A stretch of DNA of 64,000 nucleotides from the NCBI RefSeq assembly GCF_900090045.1, contig NC_041782.1, forward strand, positions 831,001 to 895,000, given 5' to 3'. Shown here piece by piece: positions 11,650 through 23,683 of the stretch. Under the pieces are notes generated by a model. That model made no database searches, was not told the DNA's origin, and was given only the letters and a program-made list of their open reading frames with translations. This DNA is from Plasmodium malariae. Lineage: Eukaryota > Apicomplexa > Aconoidasida > Haemosporida > Plasmodiidae. How positions within the stretch are numbered: position 1 is the first letter of the stretch; each line of letters begins with the position of its first letter. A program made the position numbers and the translations under genes.

Positions 11650-11940
11650 CTCATGTATGTATTAATGTATGGGTATATGTATGGGTACATGAATGTATAT
11701 AAGTATGTATATGTGAATGTATGTATGTGTATATGAATGTATATAAGTATGTATATGTGAATGTATGTATGTATGTATGTATGTGTATATGAATGTATAT
11801 AAGTATGTATATGTGAATGTATGTATGTATGTATGTATGTATGTATATGAATGTATATAAGTATGTATGTGTATATGAATGTATATAAGTATGTATATGT
11901 GAATGTATGTATGTATGTATGTATGTATGTATGTGGGCAT
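11650..11940. repeat. Compound GTAT/ATGTATATAAGT minisatellite
   Basis: Units of atgtatataagtatgtatatgtga alternate with pure (tatg)n blocks. The higher-order unit of about 60 bp recurs four times. Confidence 0.75.
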
Positions 11941-12116
11941 GTATGCTTGTATGCATGTGCACGTTTAACCATTTAAATAAAATTTCTTACAAATATATTG
12001 CTCACAATTTTAAGAGATTTACACGAGTGCGCCCCTTTTAGATTCCTTTTAATTTAATGATACCAATACGACTTACAAGTTCCGTTGGGGGGAACACAGG
12101 AATAATTTATATTTCA

Positions 12117-12212
12117 TCTTTAGAGATTTATATTTCAACTTCAGAGATTTATATTTAATCCTTAGAGATTTATATTTAATCCTTAGAGATTTATATTTCA
12201 TCTTTATAGATT
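12117..12212. repeat. 21-22-bp tandem repeat (agagatttatatttaatcctt)
   Basis: About five imperfect units, each starting with agagatttatattt. The repeat lies about 250 bp upstream of the PIH1 start codon. Confidence 0.65.
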
Positions 12213-12380
12213 TTTTTTTGTTTTACTCTATTTTATTATTATTATTTTTTTTTTCTTTTCTTTTTGCTTGGGATATCGTATAGAAAATACATACAAACGA
12301 TAATCAAATGCAAAATAAAAAAAAAATTCTAAAATCAAATTAGCAGTTAATGAGTTATATAACAGTAGCAGACTACATAA

Positions 12381-12411
<31 letters not shown>

Positions 12412-12451
12412 AATGAATGAATGAATAAACTCTTCAAGAATTAGTTTTAAA

Positions 12452-14205
12452 ATGGACTTAAAGAAGGCTGAATGTATTTGGGACGCTTTGAACGACTTAC
12501 ATAAAAATGATAAGAATGTTAATAAAAAAAAGAGAAAAAGAAATATAAATAAATGAAAGTTACATCAGCAGCAGTAGTAGTGTCCGCATAGAAGCAATAA
12601 CACCATCAAGTACAGTGGTTAATGATGACAACGATTTATACCTTTTTTTTTTTTTTTCTTCATTCCTTTATTGTGCAGGCTTATGAAAAATTTATGAAAA
12701 AGCACATGAACAAATTAAACCAGACGAAACCTATTAAGCCTAAGTTTTGCTTTTGTGTAGTGACAGATGTTGAGAGAGTTTCTATCAAAACTAAGACTAA
12801 TGAATATAAAGAAAAAATATGTGATTATTTTATTAATATATATTATACTAATAAAATTAAAGCACCAGTTCTTCCAGACGATTTTATGAAGAATATAAAT
12901 AATATAAATTTTGAAAACATTTTTATAAGTACATGTAAAATTAAAGGAGAAAGCTCAAAAGACATGTATGCGGAAGCAGTTATTCATTCCATTATATATA
13001 AAAATATGAATGATGTCCTTTTTAAAAATATAATTATAACAAGAATTTTGGAAATTATAAATAACTCTGAAAAAACGCTTAGCAATGATATAAATATTAA
13101 TACGAATTCTTTTAAATTTATAGAATTACAATATATCCCCCAAACTACTCATTATTTAAATCCGCACTGTGCAGATTATAATATAAGTCAAGAAAATCAA
13201 CCAACAGTAGATGAGACTGATATCAAATTTTACAACATACTAAATGAAAAGCAAAGTAAAATTAATAATACAACAGAGGATGAAAAAAAAGAAATAAAAA
13301 TATTTGACTCATCCAATAATATTTTGAATGATATGCAATCAGTAAAAACTATTAAACAAAGTAAAGGCAACGAAAGTCATAAAATTAACATACCAAAGCA
13401 AGTAAAGTCCTATCATTATTCTATTATTGACAGGTTAAATATTTTTTTTTTTATTCACCTAATGGTTTTTTTATACATATACCTATGTGGATACGCATGT
13501 ATGCATAATTTTGTTTACCCTTCGAAAAAGGAGCCTTATGAAAGATTCTCTATTTCTTCGTTTTGTACACATATATGTGTACCTACATATACTGCATACA
13601 CCTGTACGTTAGTACATATATATAAATAAATATATATATATATATATATATTTTTATATATATATATATATACATATATTTATATATATATATATACATA
13701 TATTTATATATAATACTTTTCCATTACAGATTTCTTCACATTATTTTAACCTTTAATAACATCTCGTACGACGATTTGGAAATTATAAAAAAAGACAATA
13801 ATATTGATATTTGCGTTTCCAACAGGTAACAACATGCACACTGCCCATATAAAGTAAGCCCATACATTCTCCTTAAATTTTTTCTTTCTTTGCAGTTCCA
13901 ATGATTGTATGTCTTTAAACTTCAAAGAGAGCTTAAGTGACAACGTACGATGAAAAACAGAAAAAAATGAAAAAAACAAAATATGAAAAAAAAAACATTT
14001 GTATGTACAGGTATGCGTATACACCTGTATCCACACACATGTGTAAAGTGTCGCTATACATACACATACACATAAACTCTGTGCTTTTTAAATGGTACGT
14101 TTATGAGAATACATTTTATACTTATCTTTTATTTCTAAATAGGTAACGGCATACTTCAATGAAAAGTTGCTAAAATTAACAATAAGTGTAGAGTTGTTAT
14201 ATTGA
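12452..14205 (+). CDS. PIH1-domain protein (R2TP / dynein-assembly type)
   Basis: Exons 12452-12517, 12679-13433, 13730-13825, 13896-13944 and 14143-14205 join in phase to 342 residues. The N-terminus IWDALNDLHKNDKNAYEKFM is the classic start of PIH1/Nop17 proteins (helical AW..L..L..D...YE.F). It is followed by KPKFCFCVVT, and at the end by a short CS-like beta region (DLEIIKKDNNIDICV, LTISVELLY). PIH1 proteins link Hsp90 to clients, either in the R2TP complex (box C/D snoRNP and PIKK assembly) or in axonemal dynein pre-assembly. Which class applies here is not clear. The middle (about residues 180-280) is Asn/Lys-rich and variable. Intron 2 contains long TATA microsatellites. A read-through of exon 2 gives a false frame to 13629. 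Confidence 0.82.
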
Positions 14206-15315
14206 TTAAAAGTACTTTTTTATAACCCTTGACTAGTTATAATGAATGAGAACAAAACTAGCTTTTTTTTTTTTTTTTTTTTTAAATTTTTTGATTTTCC
14301 TTTTTTTACTGCATTGCGTGTAGTTTTTCCCGTTCTTTTTATTTTTACTTCTTTTTGTTCATTTTTATTCAATTTTGCTCATTTTTGCTTATTTTCTATA
14401 TCTTTTTTTTTTTTTTTTTATGTGGGTTTGTTATCTCTCATAACAATATTTGTTATTTATTTAACTCCTCATTATTTTATATTATCTTTCACGGATAAGT
14501 GCTTTTTAAGACGTTAAATCTCCATTTACGCAAAAAGAATAGTTCGTTAATTATATGAAAATAATATAATTAAATGATGTTTATTTTTTCATACGTTAAA
14601 TGAAACAAAGAAATAATCTGTTTATAAAATTTTAAATCAGATTTATTTAAAAATATATGAAGCTAAATAGTAACTGCGAATTAATGAAATGAAAAGATAT
14701 AGGCTATATGAAACGATATGGAAAATATGAAACGATGTGGAAAACATGAAACGATATGGGAAATATGAAACGATATGGGAAATATGAAACGATATGGAAA
14801 ACATGAAACGATATGGGAAATATGAAACGATATGGGAAATATGAAACGATATGGAAAACATGAAACGATATGGGAAATATGAAACAGTATGGGCTACATA
14901 AAACGAAGTGAGCTACATAAAACGCAAAGAGTGATAAAATTCGAATGTGAGAAATTAACTAAATAAAACGAAGAGACTTGAAAAACTCTTCGTTGAAAAT
15001 TAAAGAAAAATTTTATAAATATTAAACTATAAAAAATATTGCGGAAAATTAATATTTCCATTATGAGATACATATGCACGTATTTTTATATATATATATA
15101 TATGCATTTACATAAGTACATTGTTAAAATGTGATAATAAAAAAAAAAAAAAAAAAAAAAAGGGGAATGTTCAACTAGGGATAAGAAATATAAAAACATT
15201 AAAATGCAAAAAATGTAGTCAAGGAATTATTATGAACACGAAGCATGTACTTGTTATTAATTTTTGCCAAGGAAAAAGTATAAAATAATTGTTTTAAAAG
15301 CATTAATTCATCTAT
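14206..15315. other. Intergenic between convergent genes
   Basis: Downstream of the PIH1 gene (+) and of ISP1 (-). It includes T-rich DNA (14260-14440), the 19-bp minisatellite listed separately and a 24-A run near 15139. No coding evidence is seen. Confidence 0.6.
14690..14905. repeat. 19-bp minisatellite atgaaacgatatgggaaat
   Basis: About ten to eleven units with variants (gggaaat, ggaaaac, ggaaaat) arranged in a recurring three-unit pattern, implying block duplication. On the minus strand it reads as Phe/Ser/His-rich protein, but that frame has no gene features. Confidence 0.8.
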
Positions 15316-16301
15316 CTATGAATTTTTTTTGTAATCTTTCATAATAAAGATGAATAGATTTTTTTCTTTAACAGCTCCAAATTTTATAGGTATACAATTA
15401 CCACTATCATCTAAATGTAATGCTAAACAGCAATTATCATTTATTAAATTAGCTTGAGTTTCCACTCGTTTGAGTTGTTCTTCCCCATACAACAAGGATC
15501 GAATGTCGCTAAAATTTATCATTCTCACCTGTGAATAAGTATGAAAAGTGTTTATTTTAATTTATACACATTTTCATGCTTGAATGTTATACCGAATAAA
15601 TTCAGTGTAGCATACTTACTATACATACTAATGAATATATTTTCAAAAATTCCCCAATCACAACAAAAAAAAAAAAAAAAAAAAAAATCCATACACACGT
15701 ATTTATATACATATATATATATAATTCGAAGTGTTTACTTTCTGGTGGCAAGATATGCATAAAGTTTTTTCGTTGAAATTTGCTTGTAAATTACAAGGTA
15801 ACTTTGTACCATCCTAAAAAAAAAAAAAAAAAATAAAATGAAATAAATAAAAATAAATAAATAAAAAGTAGTTATTTATGCGTACATTTAACTACGTCCA
15901 TACAATTTGTGCTATATAAAAGATGCGATTTTTCTATAGATAAATTCGAAATTATGAGTATTTTTTCGAAAAAATATGAGTGAATATAAATGCACAGTAT
16001 TTGTATTTGTTTTAATGATTAATATAATTTATATTTACTTGTAGCAAAACAACTATTTGAATGTTATTTTTTAATCGCTTTTTAAAATCGTTTATGTCAC
16101 TGCTTGAAAACGCTGTTTGGACGAGAGAAAAGGATATGACGAATAACTTGTACATAAATATATTTATATATATGTATATGTATATATATAGTTATAGTGT
16201 GTACACATATATTCGCTATTTGTGTATTTCTAATTGAGCATTCAACACTTTTAGTGAACAATAATTATTTAACATAATGCAACAATGTGTTTATTATTTT
16301 A

Positions 16302-16335
<34 letters not shown>

Positions 16336-16443
16336 GAAAAGAAAAGAATATTATTCTACATGATTATTACTTTCCAATATTTCATCGTCATTTAAATATT
16401 TTTTATTTTCATCTAGAGAACAACAGGATACAATATTCCCCAT
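15316..16443 (-). CDS. ISP1: Inner membrane complex sub-compartment protein ISP1-like
   Basis: Exons 16443-16371, 16112-16039, 15813-15739 and 15528-15316 join in phase to 144 residues. The protein starts MGNIVSCCS: Gly2 for N-myristoylation and Cys7/Cys8 for palmitoylation, the signature of ISP proteins that mark apical or central zones of the inner membrane complex under the parasite plasma membrane. The rest is a compact beta-rich domain like a pleckstrin-homology fold: FKKRLKNNIQIVVLLQDGTKLPC, then KTLCISCHQK, VRMINFSDIRSLLYG and CCLALHLDDSGNCIPIKFG. I recall ISP1 at this place in P. falciparum. ISP3 is the alternative paralogue, but the synteny favours ISP1. All donors are GTAA and the exon 4 acceptor is CACAG. 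Confidence 0.82.
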
Positions 16444-17149
16444 TTTGGTGTTTTTGGGCTCTTTAAAATATTTGAAGTATATATGGAAACAACAATTCTA
16501 CTTTTGCTTTAAATTATGCATATAATAGAGATAAATGTGCATATATTAAAAAGTGTATACATAAATATATGTGTATATGCATATATTATATACTTCTTTA
16601 TTTTTCAGTGTTATTTTCCTCATAAAAGGTGTAGTGTATGTAAAAAAATAGTAAAAGAGTGTATATGGTAAAATTATACTTAAGAGGTGTTTAATATTTT
16701 TATTTCAAATAGAAATATATTTTTATAGTAAATGTAAAACTAAAAATTCGAATGCAAACGAGAATAATTATATCGAGTCATGATACATTATATATATATT
16801 ACATTTTTTTAATTAAACACACCATATATTAAAACTAATGATAGAATGTATATTAATATTTCACTTTTATATCCTGCATTTTAAACACGTGTCGCAATAT
16901 GCCTTAAGCTTACTCTTTTAAATATATATTTTCTTATTTCACTATATTATATTTTTTCTTATTATTTTCCGAGATACAAATAGGTAAAAAAAAAAAAAAA
17001 AAAAGTAGCCATTTAAAATTCTCATTTACTATACCATTTGGTGTAATAAGAAATTTACATTATTGCCTGTTCATATATTTTTTTTTTTTTTTTTTAAGTA
17101 AAAAATTTTATATTTGACTGTTATTTAATATTTTTTGGCTATTTCTTTC

Positions 17150-17420
17150 TTTCTTTCTTTCTTTCTTTTATTTATTTATTCGTTTACTTATTTGTGAACT
17201 TATTCGTTTACTTATTTGTGAACTTATTCGTTTACTTATTTGTGAACTTATTCGTTTACTTATTTGTGAACTTATTTGTTTACTTATTTACTTATTTACT
17301 TATTTATTTATATAGTTATTTATTTATATAGTTATTTATTTATATAGTTATTTATTTATATAGTTATTTATTTATATAGTTATTTATTTATATATATATT
17401 TATTTATTTATTTATTAATT
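17150..17420. repeat. Tandem repeats cttatttgtgaacttattcgttta then ttatttatttatatagt
   Basis: A ctttctttcttt block leads into about four 24-bp units (cttatttgtgaacttattcgttta), then about six units of about 17 bp (ttatttatttatatagt), and ends in tatttatttattta. Confidence 0.75.
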
Positions 17421-17764
17421 TATTTTTTTATTTTGCATATTTTTCCTTTTAATTTCTAAAAAAAGTGAATGTTCTCATACATAAATGAGCTCACAAAAAG
17501 GAAAAAATTCTACACTCACATTATTCTTAAAAATATTTAAATACACACTTCCATTTAAAAAGAAAAAAGAGAATTGAGAAAACAAACTATTCATTTCTAT
17601 TCTTTTCTTCTTTTATTATTTTTTTTTTATTTCAAAAAATGTGTGTGATATTTATTTAAAACTAGCACATGAGGAAGTATAATAAGACCAAGAAGAACTT
17701 TTGTTTCACTTTCTTTGGTGAAAGACAGAATTAAAAATGAATTTTAATTTAAAAATGTGCTAAA

Positions 17765-17895
17765 AAAAAAAATAATAAAATAAAATATAATAAAATGAAA
17801 TATAATAAAATGTCATAAAATAAAATGAAATATAATAAAATGTCATAAAATAAAATGAAATGTAATAAAATGAAATATAACAATAATAATAAAAT
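17765..17895. repeat. aaaatgaaatataata / aaaatgtcat A-rich repeat
   Basis: Imperfect purine-rich units of aaaatgaaatataataaaatgtcat recur about four times. Confidence 0.6.
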
Positions 17896-18849
17896 GCTAT
17901 AAAAATATAAGCACCATATGGGCTACTACTCGCTTATTACTTTTTGTTTTTTCTATAAGTCCTTATTTGATTAAAACTTATTTTGTTTCTATTTATGTCA
18001 TATATATATAATGCATGTTTAAGGGAAGTGTGCATTTATATGATTATTATGTACTAATGTGCATTTGCATTTACCTTATATAGAAAAAAAAAAAAAAGAC
18101 ACACAGTATTTTTATTTATTTTAAGAAAAATTTTAATATTTTAAAATGTCATTTTAATTACAATTATTGAAAAAACTGGGTACAAAAATTCTGTTTTACG
18201 CAAAAGATTTAAACCATAATTTATTGTGTGTAATAGTTCCTTCCTTCTTTGGTTTTAAGAATTATTTTAAACAAACGTGAAAAAAGATAGTGCATACACG
18301 TGTATGTTCATATATATATATGTATGTACATACGTACACATGCGTATGCATTTCCAAACTCATTAGTTATCCAATAATCTGATGTTTAACTTCACAGTTC
18401 TACTTATACCCCCGAAACATTTGTTAAGGGAATACAACTGCACGTTAAAGAAAAGTATATACAATTAATTAAAACCTATTTCTATGCTTCCTCTTGTTCA
18501 TGTTATGAAGAATTTGGTGTTTTAAATTAACGAATAAGCATAATTAATCGCTGCTTAACATACATAAAATCATTTTTGTAACAACTAACTCAAAAAGAAA
18601 ATATTTTATATGTTCATAATTTACAAATAGAGTTTTCCAAAAAGGTGTTAAAACGTTTCCTATGAATAACTCACACGGGTAATAATGCTTTCAAAGTAGT
18701 TAAGTAATAACAAATTTTACAAAGAGTATATATGCACAGGTTCATCAACAATTTTCACTTGTTCTGAACAATTTAATAATAATTGTTTTGTTTTGCTTCA
18801 CTTTGTTATGCTTTCTTTTATTTCATTTCTCTTATCCTAATTAATTAAT

Positions 18850-19005
18850 TTATCTTACTTATTTTATCTATCTTATTTATTTTATCTATCTTATTTATTT
18901 CATCTATCTTATTTATTTCATCTATCTTATTTATTTCATCTATCTTATTTATTTCATCCATCTTATTTATTTCATCTATCTTATTTATCTTATTTATTTT
19001 ATTTT
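18850..19005. repeat. 18-bp repeat atctatcttatttatttc
   Basis: About eight units of atctatcttatttatttc (early ones ending -tttt) in a row. It lies outside any recognisable gene. Confidence 0.75.
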
Positions 19006-19667
19006 TTTATTTTACCTTTTGCTTAAAAATAATGCTGCAGTTGTTCTACGCAACACTTCCTACTTTAAATTAAATTCCTCTCAATTAAGTTGAGCTTTGG
19101 TTGTACACAAATAAGGGAATTAAAAAAAAAAAAAAAATTAAACAAATTTATGAATGCATAAAATTATGGAAAATAAGATAGACATTACCAATTAATAATC
19201 GTTATAAATATTCACAATAAATATTAAAAATTAATAATAATATAATTCAAATTAATTATAAAAATTAGCCACAAATGTTAGCAACCAAATATAGACAACT
19301 ACTAATAGAAGACAAAAAAGACATATGCCTGCTACTAATTATGAAATTATGAACTAAATGCATATCTTTTTATTTTTTTCTTTATACACATAAAAACAAA
19401 AATAAACTAAATCAAAATAACAAAAAAAAAATAAAAAATAAAATAATAATAATAATAAAAGAAAAGAAAAATAAATACAAAAAAAAAAAAAATTGGTAAA
19501 AAACAATTGAATAAAACAAAACAAAATAAAAAAAAAAAATTACGTAAAAAGCAATTAAATAATATAAAATTAAATAAAATAAAATTAAATAAAACAAAAT
19601 ATAAGTTGGTTAATTAATTACGATATATGGGAAACTCATATGTGCAAATTTTACTTTTACGCATTTT

Positions 19668-22350
19668 TCATTCCATTTCAACGCACGAAACAAATAATAT
19701 AAAAAATATTCTATAAAAATCAAAATAATCACAAAGATAAATATTAAATTTTTCTTTGTACATTTCAATATATTTTATGATGATTATGTTTATATGTTTT
19801 TTTTCTTCAATATATTTATTATCATTCTCTAATTCCACTTCCTCAAATATTTTTTTATAATTTATGTCTTTCTCTTGGTCACTGATTATATCTACGTCAT
19901 AACTGCGGGAAAACAAAAAATTGAAGTAAAATGATAGGACAGAATAAAGATACACGTGCATAAAAATTGCATTAATGTGTAAAGTTCACTAAAAGTTCAT
20001 ACAAAGATTCAGAAAATTAAAATACATTGGCGTGCACACAAGAACAAAGCAGTTTCAGTCGCAGTTTTCTCGTTGCTTTTCTCTTTTTTTCGTTTCTTCA
20101 TATTTTATTTTTCCTTTTTTTCTTGCTGTTTTCACTATCACTTCCTTTTTTTTTTTTCTTTTTTTTTTTTTATACTAACTTGTAAAAGAGCTTGTGCATA
20201 TAGAGCAACGATTCCTCCTTTTCGTCATAAAAAAAAATGGAAAGAAGAAAGAGAAAAACAAAATAGTTCTTTGGTATATTTCTTAGTGAAAGTCCGTTAA
20301 AGTATGTATTTTTGTATTTTTGAAAAATATATTTGTCTTCAAATACTGTTTTAATAGCATTTAAGATAAATGTTGACTTGTAATTATTATAAAAAGTAAT
20401 GAATATTAAAGATTTCATAATCTTATAATTTGCATAAGAATAAATTAAAAATATTTCAATTCTTTTTTCAAAAGAGATAAACGGTAATAAATAACAATAA
20501 AACAATTTTACATATATGGAGTCATAATATGAAGAGGTCATTAATCCTTTAGCAACGTTTACAACTTCATTTAAGTTGTATGTTAAGTCATTATATGTAT
20601 CTTTATATATACTATCTATAGGTGGCAAATTACCCAATTTTGGTTTTTTGTATTCCCTTTGTAAAGATATATCTTCTTCCTCTAGTTCTACTTCTACTAC
20701 TGTATCTTCGATTTTATTGTTTCCATCCGTTTTACTAACTGTTTCTATATTATCATCTATCATATCCTTAGTTATACTTTTCATTCTATATAATTGAATT
20801 TGGTCCAAATGAAAATGTTTGTTTCTTTTTTTCCTTTTACCTCTTATTTGTTTATTTAACTCTTTAAGTGGGTTACCACTATACAAATCACTAACAGATG
20901 GTAAACTCTTTACCATTTTCTCTGTACAGTTAACATATAAATTCATAAATTGATCTAAATAAAAATTATTGTCATTATCATCCTCTGATACATTATCCGA
21001 ATTATTAGCAGAATCATCATTTGCTTTCATATATTTAGGAGCTATTTCATCAAAACTTTTTGCCGATCCGCTACTACTGCTACTACTATATAAGCATTTT
21101 AAATCTTCTTTTAATTTTTCATTTTTTTTTTTAACATTTATATTTTCGTTATTTATGTTACCAAGTGATGACTCATCATACACAAGCGTACTAGTCTCTT
21201 CATGATTAATAATAAATGGATTTCTATGAAGTTCTAAAATATGTGCTGACTTGTTAATAAAAGAATTTTTCATAGATTTTAAGTGCCCCATATTATCTGA
21301 TTTTTCTATATCTATCTCGTCTTTTGACAAATCATTCATTGCTTTTTCCATTTCCATTTCCATTTCCATTTGCCTTTGTTTTTCCTTTAGCCTTTCCTTT
21401 TCCTTTTCTCTTTCTTTTTCTTTTTCCTTATATTCGTGTATATGCAGTAAAAGAAGCTTTAATTTTAATTCAAAAAAATAATAGTACGGAAATAACGAAC
21501 AAAAAAGTTGATCTATTACAACTAAAACTTTTACAATATTTTTTTTATTGTATAAAATGTACATATCTAAATATATACTATGTAATGGGTAATTTACGTG
21601 TGTACATTGCAGTATTAAATGTTTTAACTTTTTTCTTAATGATTTGGGAAATTTAAAATGAAATAATTTAATAAAATTTTGTAGCATTTCCTCATCGTTT
21701 TCTTTATATAATACGATCCTATTTTTATTAAACACGTTTGTCTTAAATCTATTTTTTCCCTTATTTTTTATTTCCTTTTCTATGTTTATTTTTTTTTGAT
21801 CTGTTTCTTTACTAATAAAAAAATTTCTAACTATGTACAGAAAATCTTTAACGTGAAAATATAAATGATCTACATGCGTAGCTATAACATGTTTTGGCAT
21901 ATATTTATCTTTATGTTCCTCAAAACGTTTTATATTATTATTAGATAGTAAAAGATTAAATAAATATATGGTACAATACACACGATTTAATTTTATATAA
22001 TCATGAAGGAATAACATAACCTTTACATGAATGTTACTATGATAAAATTTTTTACCTCCTTTGTAAAAAAATAAATGTATTAAATTTAATACTCTCTTGA
22101 AATAAAGAAAACTAGGAGCTATACCCGATAATATTATGAATAATAATTTACCTGCACTTTTAAAAGATTCAACATTATTGTCCAACAATAACTCTAAGAT
22201 AGTTGATTCATTATTTATATAATAAGAAAAATCTATTCGTCTATTTCTTCTTTCATTATTATCACCAAATAACTCGCTGAAATTCTTCTTATTTCGTGTT
22301 CTTCTTTTTATTTTGCTGCTTTTTTTTATATCCTCTGCATCCATTTTCAT
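19668..22350 (-). CDS. Large all-helical conserved protein, function not recognised
   Basis: Exon 1 runs from the start down to 20180 and exon 2 covers 19902-19668, joined by donor GTTAGT and acceptor CCGCAG. The join gives about 801 residues from MKMDAED at 22350. The frame is open further to a Met at 22395, but that extra stretch looks like UTR; MDAED at 22344 is also possible. The N-terminus is basic (KIKRRTRNKK), resembling a nuclear or nucleolar signal. Two helical, Leu/Ile/Phe-rich regions follow (about 50-320 and 570-801 from this start), like an alpha-solenoid. Between them lie a Lys/Glu coiled coil (EKEKEREKEKERLKEKQ, then MEMEMEMEK) and an acidic Ser/Asn-rich linker. A short motif, LPSVSDLYSGNPLKELNKQ, precedes a basic patch (RGKRKKRNK). 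I do not recognise a family; ribosome biogenesis is only a guess from composition. Confidence 0.75.
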
Positions 22351-22477
22351 ATATATAAAAAAAAGGTATTGCCACGTTGGGTCATTTTTGAGCATATGAA
22401 ATGCACCAAAAAAGTGTGATCCTCAAATGCGGAAAAAGTTAGCACATTAGGTGTAAACGGGCGATGATAACTGGTAA

Positions 22478-22755
22478 TATGTACTGGCTACATGAACGGG
22501 CAATATATAATGGCTACAAGAACGGGCAAAATATAATGGTTACATGAACGGGCAATATATAATGGCTACAAGAACGGGCAAAATATAATGGTTACATGAA
22601 CGGGCAAAATATAATGGTTACATGAACGGGCAAAATATAATGGTTACATGAACGGGCAAATATAATGGTTACATGAACGGGCAATATATAATGGCTACAA
22701 GAACGGGCAAAATATAATGGTTACATGAACGGGTAATATATAATGGTTACATGAA
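22478..22755. repeat. 26-bp minisatellite just upstream of the large helical gene
   Basis: Ten to eleven units of atgaacgggcaaaatataat plus ggttac. Two sequence types (catgaacgggcaatat..ggctac and caagaacgggcaaaat..ggttac) partly alternate, showing a 52-bp higher-order unit. It begins about 130 bp 5' of the chosen start codon. Confidence 0.85.
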
Positions 22756-23683
22756 CGCGCGACAGAATATATCATATTATTTATGTGTACATTTATCCCC
22801 GTAGTGAAACAAAACATTAAAAATATAACTTCCCCTGTGTTATTTTATCTTGTTTAAATGATTCGAAGAAAAAGTCCCTAAAAACTTCCTTTATCTTTGC
22901 CTTACTTTTTTAATTTTATTTCAAACGCAATATTTAATTTTGGATAAAATACATAATGCGGGGAACCATGTGTGTTTATCTTCATATATTTTCGCAGGGG
23001 GGTAAAAACATAGACAAAGATGGTCAAAAAAAAAAAAGAAAATAATAAAAAATAGTAAAATATGATATAATAAAAAATAGTAATATATGATATAATAAAA
23101 TATAGCAAAATATGATATGATATGATATAATATAATATAATATGGTAAAATATGATATGATAAAATACAATAAAATAAAAAAAAACTATAAAATTAAAAC
23201 ATTAAAACAATAGAAGACTATAATGGGTTGTAATTAACAATAGACACTCAGTAAAATAAATTTGAAGGTATACTTTTACGGCTAGGTAATGAACAGAAAA
23301 AAAAAAAAAAAAAAAGGAAAATGAAGAAAAAAAACATTCAAATTTTTATTATGTGAATAAGGGGAGGAAATCCTAACTTTATTCAATTACTAATTTAATA
23401 ATTTAATAATTTTGTAAATTAATATTGTGTAAAATTCAACTTTGATTCTTTTTTTTTTTATATTGTGTTTTTTTTTTTTTTTTTTTTTTTCGATGTACCC
23501 TTTTTTAATTAACAAAAGTCCCTCTGTAATAAACCGTATAATTATTTGTATGTAATATATATTGCCATATGAATCATGTGTAACTGTTAAAGATTTTAAA
23601 ATAAAAATTTTTGTAAAAAGAAAAATAAAAAGAACTATAATTTATATATTATAAAAATAGCATATAATAACATCATTTACGGT
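22756..23683. other. Intergenic, A-rich
   Basis: Contains atatgatataataaaa repeats (23035-23175), A and T runs and no protein-like frame. It separates the large minus-strand gene from the plus-strand genes. Confidence 0.55.

Larger units (their letters stand above)
11024..12451. other. Intergenic, divergent promoter region with minisatellites
   Basis: Lies between uL22m (-) and the PIH1 gene (+). It contains T tracts, the GTAT-type repeat (11650-11940) and the 21-bp repeat (12117-12212) listed separately. Open frames in the GTAT repeat on the minus strand (Thr-Tyr-Ile-His runs) are repeat artefacts. Confidence 0.6.
16444..19667. other. 3.2-kb stretch without a recognisable gene
   Basis: Upstream of ISP1 and downstream of the large gene ending at 19668. 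It contains poly(A)/poly(T) runs and three groups of short tandem repeats (17150-17420, 17765-17895 and 18850-19005). Six-frame reading gives no protein-like segment. It may hold long UTRs or promoter elements of ISP1, or a non-coding RNA that I cannot identify. Confidence 0.5.

Noticed and set aside
11577..11972. Thr-Tyr-Ile-His frames on the minus strand
   Set aside because: GTAT repeat artefact in three frames at once.
18360..18480. Slightly GC-richer segment with CTGATG / CTGA-like boxes that could suggest a C/D snoRNA
   Set aside because: Boxes are not correctly spaced and no terminal stem is visible.
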